From the NCBI GenBank assembly GCA_050305515.1, contig JBNLFL010000028.1:1-11528 (forward strand): DNA of 11,528 nt, given 5' to 3'. A program made the position numbers and the translations under genes. The DNA is from JAFGUB01 sp050305515 (lineage in GTDB: Bacteria; Campylobacterota; Campylobacteria; Campylobacterales; Sulfurimonadaceae). This document shows, one piece after another, positions 1-6,777 of the stretch (the first letter of the stretch is position 1; the number at the start of each line of letters is the position of its first letter). The notes beneath the pieces were generated by a model. That model was not told where the DNA came from. It did not search any database and saw only the letters and a list, made by a program, of their open reading frames with translations.

Positions 1-3
1 TAT

Positions 4-63
4 GGGTTTCTTCGGATACCGAAGACTCAAATCCTAAATCTTCTACTTGAGCCTTTGGGCTCA
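4..63 (+). promoter_or_regulatory. tandem hairpins upstream of the porin gene, possible leader or end of an RNA element
   Basis: Two strong stem-loops lie back to back. The first pairs CTTCGG (10-15) with CCGAAG (19-24) across an ATA loop, and can be extended by GGGTTT (4-9) pairing with AAATCC (29-34), with a four-base bulge. The second pairs TGAGCC (48-53) with GGCTCA (58-63) around TTTG. An alternative pairing, CTCAA (26-30) with TTGAG (47-51), would compete with both. No T-run follows, so neither is a classical terminator. The rest of 1-285 holds no convincing gene. I do not recognise a known riboswitch family, and the element may start left of the window. Confidence 0.35.
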
Positions 64-176
64 CACTTATTAACCAGTAGGTTTATGAGTATATATCAGC
101 CTTTTCAATTCAGCACTTATCCCGACTCTTCTACGCGACATGCTTCCAAAATGACCCATCCATTGCACAAATAGTA

Positions 177-182
177 TATAAA
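177..182 (+). promoter_or_regulatory. putative -10 box for the porin-nirA operon
   Basis: TATAAA sits in an AT-rich stretch followed by T-runs, about 100 bases before the porin start codon. Campylobacterota vegetative promoters often lack a conserved -35 box, and none is obvious here. A sigma-54 match was considered around 152-167, but the essential GG is missing. This is a pattern-based call only. Confidence 0.3.
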
Positions 183-285
183 TAGTTTTTTCCTACTTTT
201 TTCCTCGCTTCGTTTGAAAAGATACGCCCAAGCATTCGAAAAACGCTTATTTCATCAAGCCCTGTTTCAACATGAAAGGAAGAAT

Positions 286-1530
286 ATGAATACGGATAAC
301 ATCGTAAAGAAAATGGCTGCTGCCGCTATCATGACCAGTCTTGTTGCCTCAACATTCTGCACGCAATCATTCGCTGCACAGAGCGGCATCAACATTCTTG
401 ACAACATCACGGTCTCTGGCGAGATTCGCCCCCGTTGGGAAATGAGTGACGTCAAGGACAATGCACCGGATACGGCAAATGCTTACACGGCGCGTACCCG
501 TCTTGCGGTTTCGGGGATGCTTCTTGGTGTTGAGGGGCTGAGTGCCAAAGTGGGCATCACCTCGGTCAACAACTTCGGCTATACCGATTACGCTCCCTCA
601 GATGCCGCTTATGATGTGATTCTCGATCCGCAGCAGGCGATTCTGACAGAGGGCTACCTTGCCTACACCGCTTCGGGTACGACACTGCTGGCAGGTCGTT
701 CGTTCGTCAATCTTGACGATCAGCGTTTCGTCGGTACAGTGGGGTGGCGCCAGATGGAGCGTGCCTATGATACGGTGACGCTTGTGAATAAATCGGTAGA
801 GGGAGTGACGTTCACCGCGGCATGGGTTTATGGTTATCAGGGCGTCAACGCCAACCCGACTGCCGATACCGGCTCGGCGCTCGTCAATGTCAACTACATT
901 GCAATGCCGCAGCTGCAGCTGAGCGCTTTTGCCTACCTCCTTGCCGATATCCACGACACTTACGGCGTCCGTGCCAGCGGGAAAGCCGACATGGGCGGAG
1001 TGAAACTTGACTATGCCGCTTCGTATGCCATCCAGCGCAATGCGACACTCGAATATGTGCTGGATGAAACACCGGAGATCGAAGCGAGTTATTATGACAT
1101 TGCACTGGGTGCGAATATCTCCGGCATGATTCTGGGTGCCGAGTATGAAGTTCTGGGAGATGCGCAGGGTGAAAGCATTAAAGGCTTTACCACACCGCTG
1201 GCGACACTGCACAAGTTTCAGGGGTGGGCCGACGTTTTTCTTGGACGGACATCCGGGAGCAACAACGACGGTCTTGCCGACATGAGCGCGAAGATCGGGT
1301 ATGCGGCGCCGGGTCTTGGGAAACTGCTCGGAGTCTATCACAAGTTTGATGCGCTCACCGGTGAGAACGATGATCTCGGTTCGGAAATCGACGTGCTCTA
1401 TGCCAACAGGGTTCCGGGCGTGAACAATCTCGACTTCCTGGCAAAAGCGGCGTTTTACTCCATGGGAGATAGCGGAAACGATGTCACCAAAGCGTGGGTA
1501 CAGCTTGACTACAAGTTCAGCGTTAAATAA
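286..1530 (+). CDS. outer-membrane beta-barrel porin
   Basis: A 414-residue protein with a clear Sec signal peptide: MNTDNIVKK, then a hydrophobic alanine-rich stretch (about 10-25) and a probable cleavage after SFAA (residue 31). The mature part has no hydrophobic helices. It is rich in alternating polar/aromatic strands and Gly/Asn/Asp turns, and ends in an aromatic strand (QLDYKFSVK), as outer-membrane barrels do. It resembles the Opr/OprD-like and MOMP-like porins of Campylobacterota. I chose ATG 286 because AAAGGAAGA lies just upstream and the signal peptide starts there. An upstream TTG at 214 would add 24 residues before the signal peptide and is unlikely. The reductase gene starts 20 bp after its stop, so the porin may carry nitrite, nitrate or another anion into the periplasm. 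That substrate is inferred from context only. Confidence 0.8.
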   Translation: MNTDNIVKKMAAAAIMTSLVASTFCTQSFAAQSGINILDNITVSGEIRPRWEMSDVKDNAPDTANAYTARTRLAVSGMLLGVEGLSAKVGITSVNNFGYTDYAPSDAAYDVILDPQQAILTEGYLAYTASGTTLLAGRSFVNLDDQRFVGTVGWRQMERAYDTVTLVNKSVEGVTFTAAWVYGYQGVNANPTADTGSALVNVNYIAMPQLQLSAFAYLLADIHDTYGVRASGKADMGGVKLDYAASYAIQRNATLEYVLDETPEIEASYYDIALGANISGMILGAEYEVLGDAQGESIKGFTTPLATLHKFQGWADVFLGRTSGSNNDGLADMSAKIGYAAPGLGKLLGVYHKFDALTGENDDLGSEIDVLYANRVPGVNNLDFLAKAAFYSMGDSGNDVTKAWVQLDYKFSVK

Positions 1531-1550
1531 TCATATTCGAGGAGAGAGGC

Positions 1551-3149
1551 ATGCAAGCGCTTCAGGAAGCCTTTGAGGCACGAAACAAAAAGAGCAATAA
1601 AATCGAAGAGATCAAGGCGCTTAAAACGCCTGCTTCGGTGTTTGAAAATCTTGAAATGATCTGTGCTGCGGGTTATAAGAACCTTGTCGATGAAGACAGC
1701 AAGTTCTTTCTGAAATGTTTCGGACTCTTTGACAAGGGCGACGGAACGTTCATGATACGCGTCCGCATTCCCGGCGGACGGCTCAGTCACGAGCAGGCCC
1801 GGGTCATCGGCACCATTGCGAAGCGCTACGGCGAGGATTACATCGACATCACTACCCGTCAGCAGATCGAACTGCGCTACATTCCTTTCGCAGCACTTGC
1901 CAACGTGCTTAGCGAACTTGATACGGTCGGTATCACGACGTTTCAGACCGGAATTGATAACTTCCGAAATATCGTCACCTCGTCGTTTGACGGATACGCC
2001 CAGGAGCATTACGTCGAGTGCATGCCGATCATCGAAGCGCTGCAGTCGATCTTTCTCAAACGTGACGAGTGGATCGGGATTCTGCCGCGAAAGTTCAATA
2101 CCGCCATTCTCGGAAGCGGCATGAACGACTGCAACATCTACGGACATGACTGCTGTTTCCTTCCGGCAGCGCGCGACGGATTTTACGGATTCAACCTTTA
2201 CCTCGGCGGCAAAGTCGGCGTGCAGGCGGAAGATAGCGGGCTCTTCGTTAAACCCGAAGAGGTTACCGTCGTGTTTGAAGCGCTCATCCATCTTTTCAAA
2301 ACCTATGGGTTCCGCGACAACCGCAACAAGAACCGTCTCCATTTTCTTATTGAATCGGTCGGGATGGAGGCTTTCGCCAAGGCACTTGTAGCGCAGAGTG
2401 GCGTGGCGTTGTCTGGGAGCGGCGAACTGCTCTTGAGAAGTGAACACCGCGTCGATGACGCGGGATGCGTCGCACTGGCGCAGGGCAAAAAAGCGTTGCT
2501 TTTTAGCGTACCTTCGGGTATTCTTACCGGAAGCGACCTGATTGTGGCGGGCGAACTCGCTAGCGCCACGCAGAGCGAGATCCGCCTCTCCATTGAGCAG
2601 AGTTTTTATCTGATTGCGGACGCTTCAACCATTGCAACGCTCAAAGCGAGCGAACTCTACGCCAAATACCGCCGGTTCCATAACCTCTATTTTACGCACC
2701 AGATCGCCTGTGCCGGGGCTGCGACCTGTAGTTTCGGCGTTATTCCCAACAAACCCGACGCCATAGAAATGGCGGAGTTTCTCGATAGGGAACTTCCGAT
2801 GGATTCGGGCAAAATCCGCATGCACTGGTCGGCCTGTCCGAAAGGGTGTGGCATTCACGGCATTGCGGATATCGGTTTTGAAGGGTGCAAGGCGAAAGAT
2901 GCAGAGGGCAACAGTTGCTACGGCGTGCATATTTTCATTGGCGGCAAAGCGAGTTTCGAGGCAAAAGAGGCGCGGCAGGTTTTTAAAGCGGTGCCGCTGA
3001 GCGAAGCGAAACATCTCGTCAAAAAGATTGTCACGCTCTACCGGGACGAACGCATGGAAAACGAGAGCTTTGAATCCTATGACAGCCGGGTTCTGGCATT
3101 GATGGATACCCAGAGCCTCGCAGAAAAAATAACGGCCTGTAGCGCCTGA
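1551..3149 (+). CDS. nirA: ferredoxin-dependent assimilatory nitrite (or sulfite) reductase, siroheme and 4Fe-4S
   Basis: A 532-residue, full-length member of the NirA/CysI family, which performs six-electron reduction of nitrite to ammonium (or sulfite to sulfide) in the cytoplasm. Two ferredoxin-like half domains (about 55-130 and 290-375) alternate with two siroheme/4Fe-4S domains (about 135-275 and 380-500). Siroheme-pocket residues are visible in RVRIPGG (R70, R72) and TTRQQ (101-105). The cluster cysteines are C387-x5-C393 and C429-x3-C433. Three details favour nitrite: PRKFN, with Asn183 where sulfite reductases carry a second Lys; CSF after the first cysteine pair; and ADIGF after the second pair. 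The second cysteine motif reads SACPKGCG rather than the common TGCPN(S/G)C. GAGGAGAGAGG precedes ATG 1551. The gene is probably co-transcribed with the porin. A sulfite role is not excluded. Confidence 0.82.
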   Translation: MQALQEAFEARNKKSNKIEEIKALKTPASVFENLEMICAAGYKNLVDEDSKFFLKCFGLFDKGDGTFMIRVRIPGGRLSHEQARVIGTIAKRYGEDYIDITTRQQIELRYIPFAALANVLSELDTVGITTFQTGIDNFRNIVTSSFDGYAQEHYVECMPIIEALQSIFLKRDEWIGILPRKFNTAILGSGMNDCNIYGHDCCFLPAARDGFYGFNLYLGGKVGVQAEDSGLFVKPEEVTVVFEALIHLFKTYGFRDNRNKNRLHFLIESVGMEAFAKALVAQSGVALSGSGELLLRSEHRVDDAGCVALAQGKKALLFSVPSGILTGSDLIVAGELASATQSEIRLSIEQSFYLIADASTIATLKASELYAKYRRFHNLYFTHQIACAGAATCSFGVIPNKPDAIEMAEFLDRELPMDSGKIRMHWSACPKGCGIHGIADIGFEGCKAKDAEGNSCYGVHIFIGGKASFEAKEARQVFKAVPLSEAKHLVKKIVTLYRDERMENESFESYDSRVLALMDTQSLAEKITACSA

Positions 3150-3164
3150 ACCCCCGGCTTTTAG

Positions 3165-3170
3165 TATACT
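3165..3170 (+). promoter_or_regulatory. putative -10 box for the response regulator gene
   Basis: TATACT lies 57 bases before the regulator ATG and abuts the TTACATGTAA palindrome. A protein bound to the palindrome would cover the -10 region and start point. No good -35 is seen. The 78-bp gap after the reductase gene has no terminator, so read-through from the reductase is also possible. Confidence 0.3.
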
Positions 3171-3179
3171 TACATGTAA
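3170..3179. repeat. TTACATGTAA palindrome, copy 1 (upstream of the response regulator gene)
   Basis: A perfect 10-bp palindrome, 48 bp before the regulator ATG. It is extended on the right as TGTAAAG, matching the 14-bp consensus CTTTACATGTAAAG drawn from the four copies in the window. It is either an operator or an over-represented genomic word. Confidence 0.6.
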
Positions 3180-3227
3180 AGAGCTTCCATGAGATGAAGA
3201 CGCTTGGAAACAGGGAGGGCAGGGCCA

Positions 3228-3902
3228 ATGTTTGAACGGCTTAAAAGCAAAACGATTTTGCTGGTCGAAGATGAACGTGTCATTCGGGAAAATATCGCAT
3301 CGATGCTGCGGTTTTTTTTCAAAACCGTCTATACCGCTGCTGATGGTTTTGAAGGTCTTGATGCCTACGAAGCGCACCTGCCCGACATTGTAATGACTGA
3401 CCTCAAAATGCCCAATATGGGTGGTTTTGAACTTCTTGAAGAGCTTCGCAAACGCTCCAGCCATGCCTATAGCATCATCGTCTCCGCCCATACGGACCGC
3501 GATTTTCTGATTCAGGCGATCCATGACGGCATTGACCGCTATCTCATCAAACCCCTTACCGAAGAGGAGCTTTTTGCCGCGTTCAATGCCTATCTTGCGA
3601 GGCTTGATGAAGAGACTCCCTCCATTGTCGATCTGGGCAGCGGCGTGACGCTCGACTTTGACCGCTTTGAATCGACACTCGAAGGCGAGGTGCATCATCT
3701 TAACAAAAAAGAGACGCTCCTGCTCAAACTGCTGCTGCTCGACGTATCGCGCACTTTTACCTATGAAGAGATCGAAAATCAGGTCTGGGGAAGCAAGTCT
3801 ATGAGCCTGACCGCGCTGCGCAGCGTGGTCAGGGATCTGCGAAAAAAGATCGGGCAGGATTTTATTGTCAACATCTCCGGAACCGGATACCGGATGCGTT
3901 AG
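3228..3902 (+). CDS. OmpR/PhoB-type response regulator
   Basis: A 224-residue two-domain regulator. Receiver domain (about 8-125): acidic pocket E14-D15, phospho-acceptor D58 in TDLKMP, switch residue S86, and K108 in IKPL. The DNA-binding domain (about 145-224) is a winged helix of the Trans_reg_C type: it has the ALRSVVRDLRKKIG recognition region and ends with the usual GTGYRMR hairpin. I chose ATG 3228, with AGGG and GGGAGGG upstream; a TTG at 3204 would add eight residues. Its stop codon overlaps that of the convergent histidine kinase, its probable partner. It lies between nirA and a kinase with a NarX/PilJ-like sensor, so control of nitrogen assimilation is a reasonable inference, not shown. 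Codons 29-31 are encoded by a T8 run. Confidence 0.88.
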   Translation: MFERLKSKTILLVEDERVIRENIASMLRFFFKTVYTAADGFEGLDAYEAHLPDIVMTDLKMPNMGGFELLEELRKRSSHAYSIIVSAHTDRDFLIQAIHDGIDRYLIKPLTEEELFAAFNAYLARLDEETPSIVDLGSGVTLDFDRFESTLEGEVHHLNKKETLLLKLLLLDVSRTFTYEEIENQVWGSKSMSLTALRSVVRDLRKKIGQDFIVNISGTGYRMR

Positions 3903-5329
3903 TACGTTTCGGATTCGGGCATCGTATGCAGATCAACTCTTATCTTAAAGACGGCGCCCGCATCCGAATTTTTGACACTCAGCCTTCCTCCCATATTTTT
4001 TTCGATGATGATCTTTGACATATAGAGTCCGAGTCCGGTTCCCTGTGCTTTGAACTTGGTCGTAAAATAGGGGTCGAAGATCTTTTTGAGGATATCTTCC
4101 GGGATGCCGCCGGCGTTGTCGCGTATTTCGCAGTAGACGTAATTCTCATCTTTATCGAGATGAATTTCGATTCGGGGCTCTTTGACTTTGCGCTCGAGCA
4201 TCACGTCTCTTGCATTGGAGACGATGTTAAGTATGACCTGCGAGAACTCGTTGGGGTAGCCAAACGTCACCACGTCGCGTTTTCTGTAGATCTGGAGTCT
4301 GATGTTGCGCGATTCAAGGTTATCTTTGAGAATTTTATAGGCCCGGTGTGTTGCCGTGTAAAGATCGAAATACTCCTTGTCCCTGTCCGGTTTGAAAAAA
4401 CTGCTGAAATCCTCGATGGTCTGGGACATATATTTGAGCTGTTCGTTGGCCTCTTCCATGCGTTCGTTAAGGAATTTCGGGTCAAGCCCCTGCTGGATCG
4501 CCGTCCATTTGATGTTCATCATCACGGCGCTCACCGCACTGATGGGCTGTCGCCACTGATGGGCAATATTGCCAATCATCTCTCCAAGGGCGGCCAGCTT
4601 GGACTGCTGGATCATCAGCTCTTCCTGCTCACGGTTTTTAGCGACGGCATCGTGAACATTCTGTTCCAGCGTCTGATTGGCTTCTTCGAGTTGACGGTAG
4701 CTCTGTTCCAGCCGTTTGGCGGAAGTGCGGAAGACAAAAAACCAGGAAAAGGCGAGTACCAGCAGAAATCCGATGGTCTCGGCCAGCTTGATCCACTGAA
4801 GGTTCTGGAGATTCCTCTCATACTGCTCCTGATGCAGTTCCACCGCCCGGTCGAGTTCCTGTAGCAGCGTTTTCGACATCTGTTTGATGTTATCAAAACG
4901 TTTCTGCCCCGGCTGTTCAATAAACTCCCTGTGCAGTTGGAGATAGGTTCTGACCTTGTTGTTCAGACCGGGTTCGCTCTCATAGTAGTTGCGCTCATCC
5001 GTTCCGAGCTCCATGGCGTTGATGGCATCATGATCGCTTTGCATCAACCGGAGGTATTGAAGGTAGCGCTCCTTGTTGCTATCTGATGGGTCATGCAGAA
5101 AGTCTGAAGATTCGATGACCAGACGCTGCGAGAGCATCCGCTGTTTTCCGGCAATGTTGATGAGCTTCCCGAAATACTGGTTACTGAAATACTGGCGTTC
5201 AAACGTGAGCAGGCTCACCAGCATCAGTATGAAAAGTTGTATGAGTACGGGGATGTAGCGGTTTATCTCTTTTTTTTCGGCGACGTTCATTCGTATTTCA
5301 TGGAGTGGATTTTTTTCTGAAGCCATCAT
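3899..5329 (-). CDS. membrane sensor histidine kinase with PilJ/NarX-like sensor domain
   Basis: A 476-residue kinase counted from ATG 5329. Order: TM1 (about 25-43), extracytoplasmic helical sensor (44-182), TM2 (183-203), coiled coil, HisKA H-box with phospho-acceptor H257 in AHQWRQP, then HATPase with N-box NIVSNARD, G1 DNAGGIP, F-box FDPYFTT and G2 GTGLGLYMSK. Directly after TM1 stands INIAGKQRMLSQRL (57-70), the P-box-like signature of PilJ-type sensor helices. In NarX the equivalent arginine contacts nitrate. The start is uncertain: ATG 5329 has AAAGGG upstream, whereas ATG 5398 (499 residues) lacks a ribosome site and adds an unremarkable tail, and ATG 5290 is also possible. It converges on the response regulator, with a 4-bp overlap. 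Nitrate/nitrite sensing is inferred from the motif plus the nirA neighbourhood. An A8 run falls at codons 18-20. Confidence 0.87.
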   Translation of the reverse strand: MMASEKNPLHEIRMNVAEKKEINRYIPVLIQLFILMLVSLLTFERQYFSNQYFGKLINIAGKQRMLSQRLVIESSDFLHDPSDSNKERYLQYLRLMQSDHDAINAMELGTDERNYYESEPGLNNKVRTYLQLHREFIEQPGQKRFDNIKQMSKTLLQELDRAVELHQEQYERNLQNLQWIKLAETIGFLLVLAFSWFFVFRTSAKRLEQSYRQLEEANQTLEQNVHDAVAKNREQEELMIQQSKLAALGEMIGNIAHQWRQPISAVSAVMMNIKWTAIQQGLDPKFLNERMEEANEQLKYMSQTIEDFSSFFKPDRDKEYFDLYTATHRAYKILKDNLESRNIRLQIYRKRDVVTFGYPNEFSQVILNIVSNARDVMLERKVKEPRIEIHLDKDENYVYCEIRDNAGGIPEDILKKIFDPYFTTKFKAQGTGLGLYMSKIIIEKNMGGRLSVKNSDAGAVFKIRVDLHTMPESETY

Positions 5330-5366
5330 AGCATACTTGCGCCCTTTGCCATTCAGATTTCGGGGC

Positions 5367-5378
5367 TTTACATGTAAA
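5367..5378. repeat. TTTACATGTAAA palindrome, copy 2 (upstream of the histidine kinase start)
   Basis: A perfect 12-bp palindrome containing TTACATGTAA (5368-5377). It lies 37 bp before the preferred kinase start at 5329. If the longer start at 5398 were real it would encode part of LLHVK. Together with copy 1 it places the same palindrome at both ends of the convergent two-component pair. Confidence 0.6.
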
Positions 5379-5461
5379 AGCATCAGGTGGTTATGCATGC
5401 GGCGGGTCTCAAGGAGTGCTTCGAATAGTGGTGCACTTTAGAGATAAGGGCAAAGAGTATT

Positions 5462-5467
5462 ATCATA
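5462..5467 (-). promoter_or_regulatory. weak putative -10 box for the kinase gene
   Basis: On the minus strand TATGAT, followed by AAT, is the best -10-like match upstream of the kinase. It would give a leader of roughly 50 bases to ATG 5398 or 120 to ATG 5329. No convincing -35 is present. Confidence 0.2.
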
Positions 5468-5491
5468 CATCATGGATACCATCTTGAGTCT

Positions 5492-5532
5492 TTCCATAAT
5501 GACAGGATGAACTGTTTTACGATATTATGGAA
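5492..5532. promoter_or_regulatory. 9-bp inverted repeat, candidate operator of the efflux operon
   Basis: TTCCATAAT (5492-5500) and ATTATGGAA (5524-5532) are perfect inverted copies separated by 23 bases, with centres 32 bp apart (about three helical turns). The left arm touches the proposed -35 and the right arm covers the proposed -10. Binding would be expected to block transcription of the adaptor gene. No dedicated regulator gene lies in the window next to it. Confidence 0.45.
5499..5528 (+). promoter_or_regulatory. putative promoter of the efflux operon
   Basis: ATGACA (5499-5504) and TATTAT (5523-5528) each match the vegetative -35 and -10 consensus at five of six bases, with an 18-base spacer. 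The start point would be near 5535, giving a leader of about 34 bases to ATG 5569. This is the best promoter match in the window. Confidence 0.5.
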
Positions 5533-5568
5533 TAATGCAACCGTGCAGATACCATCTAAAGCAAAATT

Positions 5569-6777
5569 ATGCAAACTATCAATGAGATCAAAAACTATAA
5601 AAGCAACCGTTTCAGGCGCTGGATTATCCTGTTTGTAGTGTTACTGCTCGCCGCCGGAGGTACGCTGTGGTACCGCTACAAATATGCGGCGCCCGAAAAA
5701 ATACGCTATGTGACCCATTCCCTTGCCAAAGGGAATCTGGAACTGACCGTCTCGGCAACGGGATACCTCCAGCCGCGTCAGAGCGTGGCTATCGGCAGCG
5801 AGGTCTCCGGCACCGTCGATGCGGTTTATGTCGATTACAACGATGCCGTTACGGTCGGACAGGTTCTTGCCCGCATCAACGCCACGAAAATCGAGAGCAG
5901 TCTTAAAAAAGCCGAGGCGACGCTTTCTGCGGCCGAGGCGACGATGAAGAGTGCGGAGGCGCAGCTTTACGCGGCACAGGCTACGGTAGAGCGTGACAAA
6001 AAACTCCGCGCATCAAGCAAGGGCGTACTGCCCTCGCAAAGCGACTGGGACACCCACTGGTCGGCGTATCTCTCCGCCAAAGCCGCTATTGCGAGTGCCA
6101 AAGCGCAGATGGAACAGGCGTCTCAGGGTGTCGTTTCGGCGCGTTATGATCTGGACCGAACCGCCATCTACTCACCGGTCGAGGGGATTGTCCTGACCCG
6201 TCAGATCGACCCCGGCCAGACGGTTGCGGCATCGTTTCAGACGCCGACGCTCTTTACCATCGCCCAGGATCTTACCCAGATGGAGCTGCAGGTGAGCGTG
6301 GATGAAGCGGACATTGCCAAAGTGGCCGTCGGTCAGCATGCCGTATTTGCGGTTGACGCCTATCCGCAGACCCAGTTTGAAGCGACCATCAAAAAAGTGA
6401 GTGTCAATTCGGAGATTACCGACGGGGTCGTCACCTACATTACGGTGATGGATGTCAACAACAGTGACCTGCGCCTGCGTCCGGGCATGAGCGCCGATGC
6501 AACCATTACGACCCGGGTGATTGAAGATGCGTTTATCGTTCCGCGGGCCGCGCTGCTCTATACCCCCGTTAAAACACAGGAACATGCACTTTTCGCCTTT
6601 CATGAAGAGGAAGAAGCCATTGTTGACGACACCCCTCATGTCTGGGTTGAAAGTGCCGGAACCATCAAACGCGTCAATGTGAGGCTGCTGGGCAGCAGCG
6701 GTGCCAACAGTGCGATCCGTTCCGATGCGCTGCATGAAAACGACCGTATTGTTCTGGCCCGGGAACAGAAACCGTGA
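5569..6777 (+). CDS. macA: MacA-like periplasmic adaptor (membrane fusion protein) of an ABC efflux system
   Basis: A 402-residue membrane fusion protein, which would link an inner-membrane ABC transporter to an outer-membrane TolC-type channel. A short basic cytoplasmic tail (NRFRR) leads into one N-terminal membrane anchor (about 17-35). Next comes the first lipoyl half (ATGYLQPRQS to GQVLARI, about 60-105) and a long alanine/lysine-rich coiled-coil hairpin (about 106-200). The second lipoyl half contains IYSPVEGIVL and DPGQTV, followed by the beta-barrel and a membrane-proximal domain with LRPGMSA. An acidic patch (HEEEEAIVDD) interrupts the last domain. The ribosome site is weak. Its stop overlaps the GTG start of the ATPase by 4 bp. 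No TolC-like gene is in the window. The substrate is unknown; the MacA name is by family likeness. Confidence 0.83.
   Translation: MQTINEIKNYKSNRFRRWIILFVVLLLAAGGTLWYRYKYAAPEKIRYVTHSLAKGNLELTVSATGYLQPRQSVAIGSEVSGTVDAVYVDYNDAVTVGQVLARINATKIESSLKKAEATLSAAEATMKSAEAQLYAAQATVERDKKLRASSKGVLPSQSDWDTHWSAYLSAKAAIASAKAQMEQASQGVVSARYDLDRTAIYSPVEGIVLTRQIDPGQTVAASFQTPTLFTIAQDLTQMELQVSVDEADIAKVAVGQHAVFAVDAYPQTQFEATIKKVSVNSEITDGVVTYITVMDVNNSDLRLRPGMSADATITTRVIEDAFIVPRAALLYTPVKTQEHALFAFHEEEEAIVDDTPHVWVESAGTIKRVNVRLLGSSGANSAIRSDALHENDRIVLAREQKP

Larger units (their letters stand above)
5475..5557. repeat. 10-bp direct repeat GATACCATCT flanking the efflux promoter
   Basis: Exact copies lie at 5475-5484 and 5548-5557, offset by 73 bp, close to seven helical turns. 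They sit on either side of the inverted repeat and promoter in the 170-bp divergent gap. The right copy ends 11 bases before the adaptor start codon. They may be paired regulator sites. Confidence 0.4.

Noticed and set aside
1..64. Minus-strand frame beginning GTG at 64 and open to the window edge, possible divergent gene start
   Set aside because: Only 21 codons are visible, there is no ribosome binding site, and the frame overlaps the hairpins. It cannot be told from noise.
152..167. Possible sigma-54 promoter upstream of the porin (TGACCC, N5, TTGCA)
   Set aside because: The -24 element lacks the essential GG, so the match is too weak.
1..174. Plus-strand frame open from base 1 to TAG at 172-174 (57 codons), possible 3' end of an upstream gene
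   Set aside because: No recognisable motif, codon use unlike the neighbours (many CTA/TTA), and the stretch is rich in hairpins. An open run this long is not rare by chance. The left context is needed.
3309..3327. Seven-base stem with a five-base loop around the T8 run in the regulator gene
   Set aside because: It lies within the receiver coding sequence, is explained by Phe codons, and is not followed by a terminator tract.
4160..4864. 234-codon plus-strand frame inside the kinase gene
   Set aside because: It is antisense to the conserved H-box and the coiled-coil region; the kinase is the real gene.
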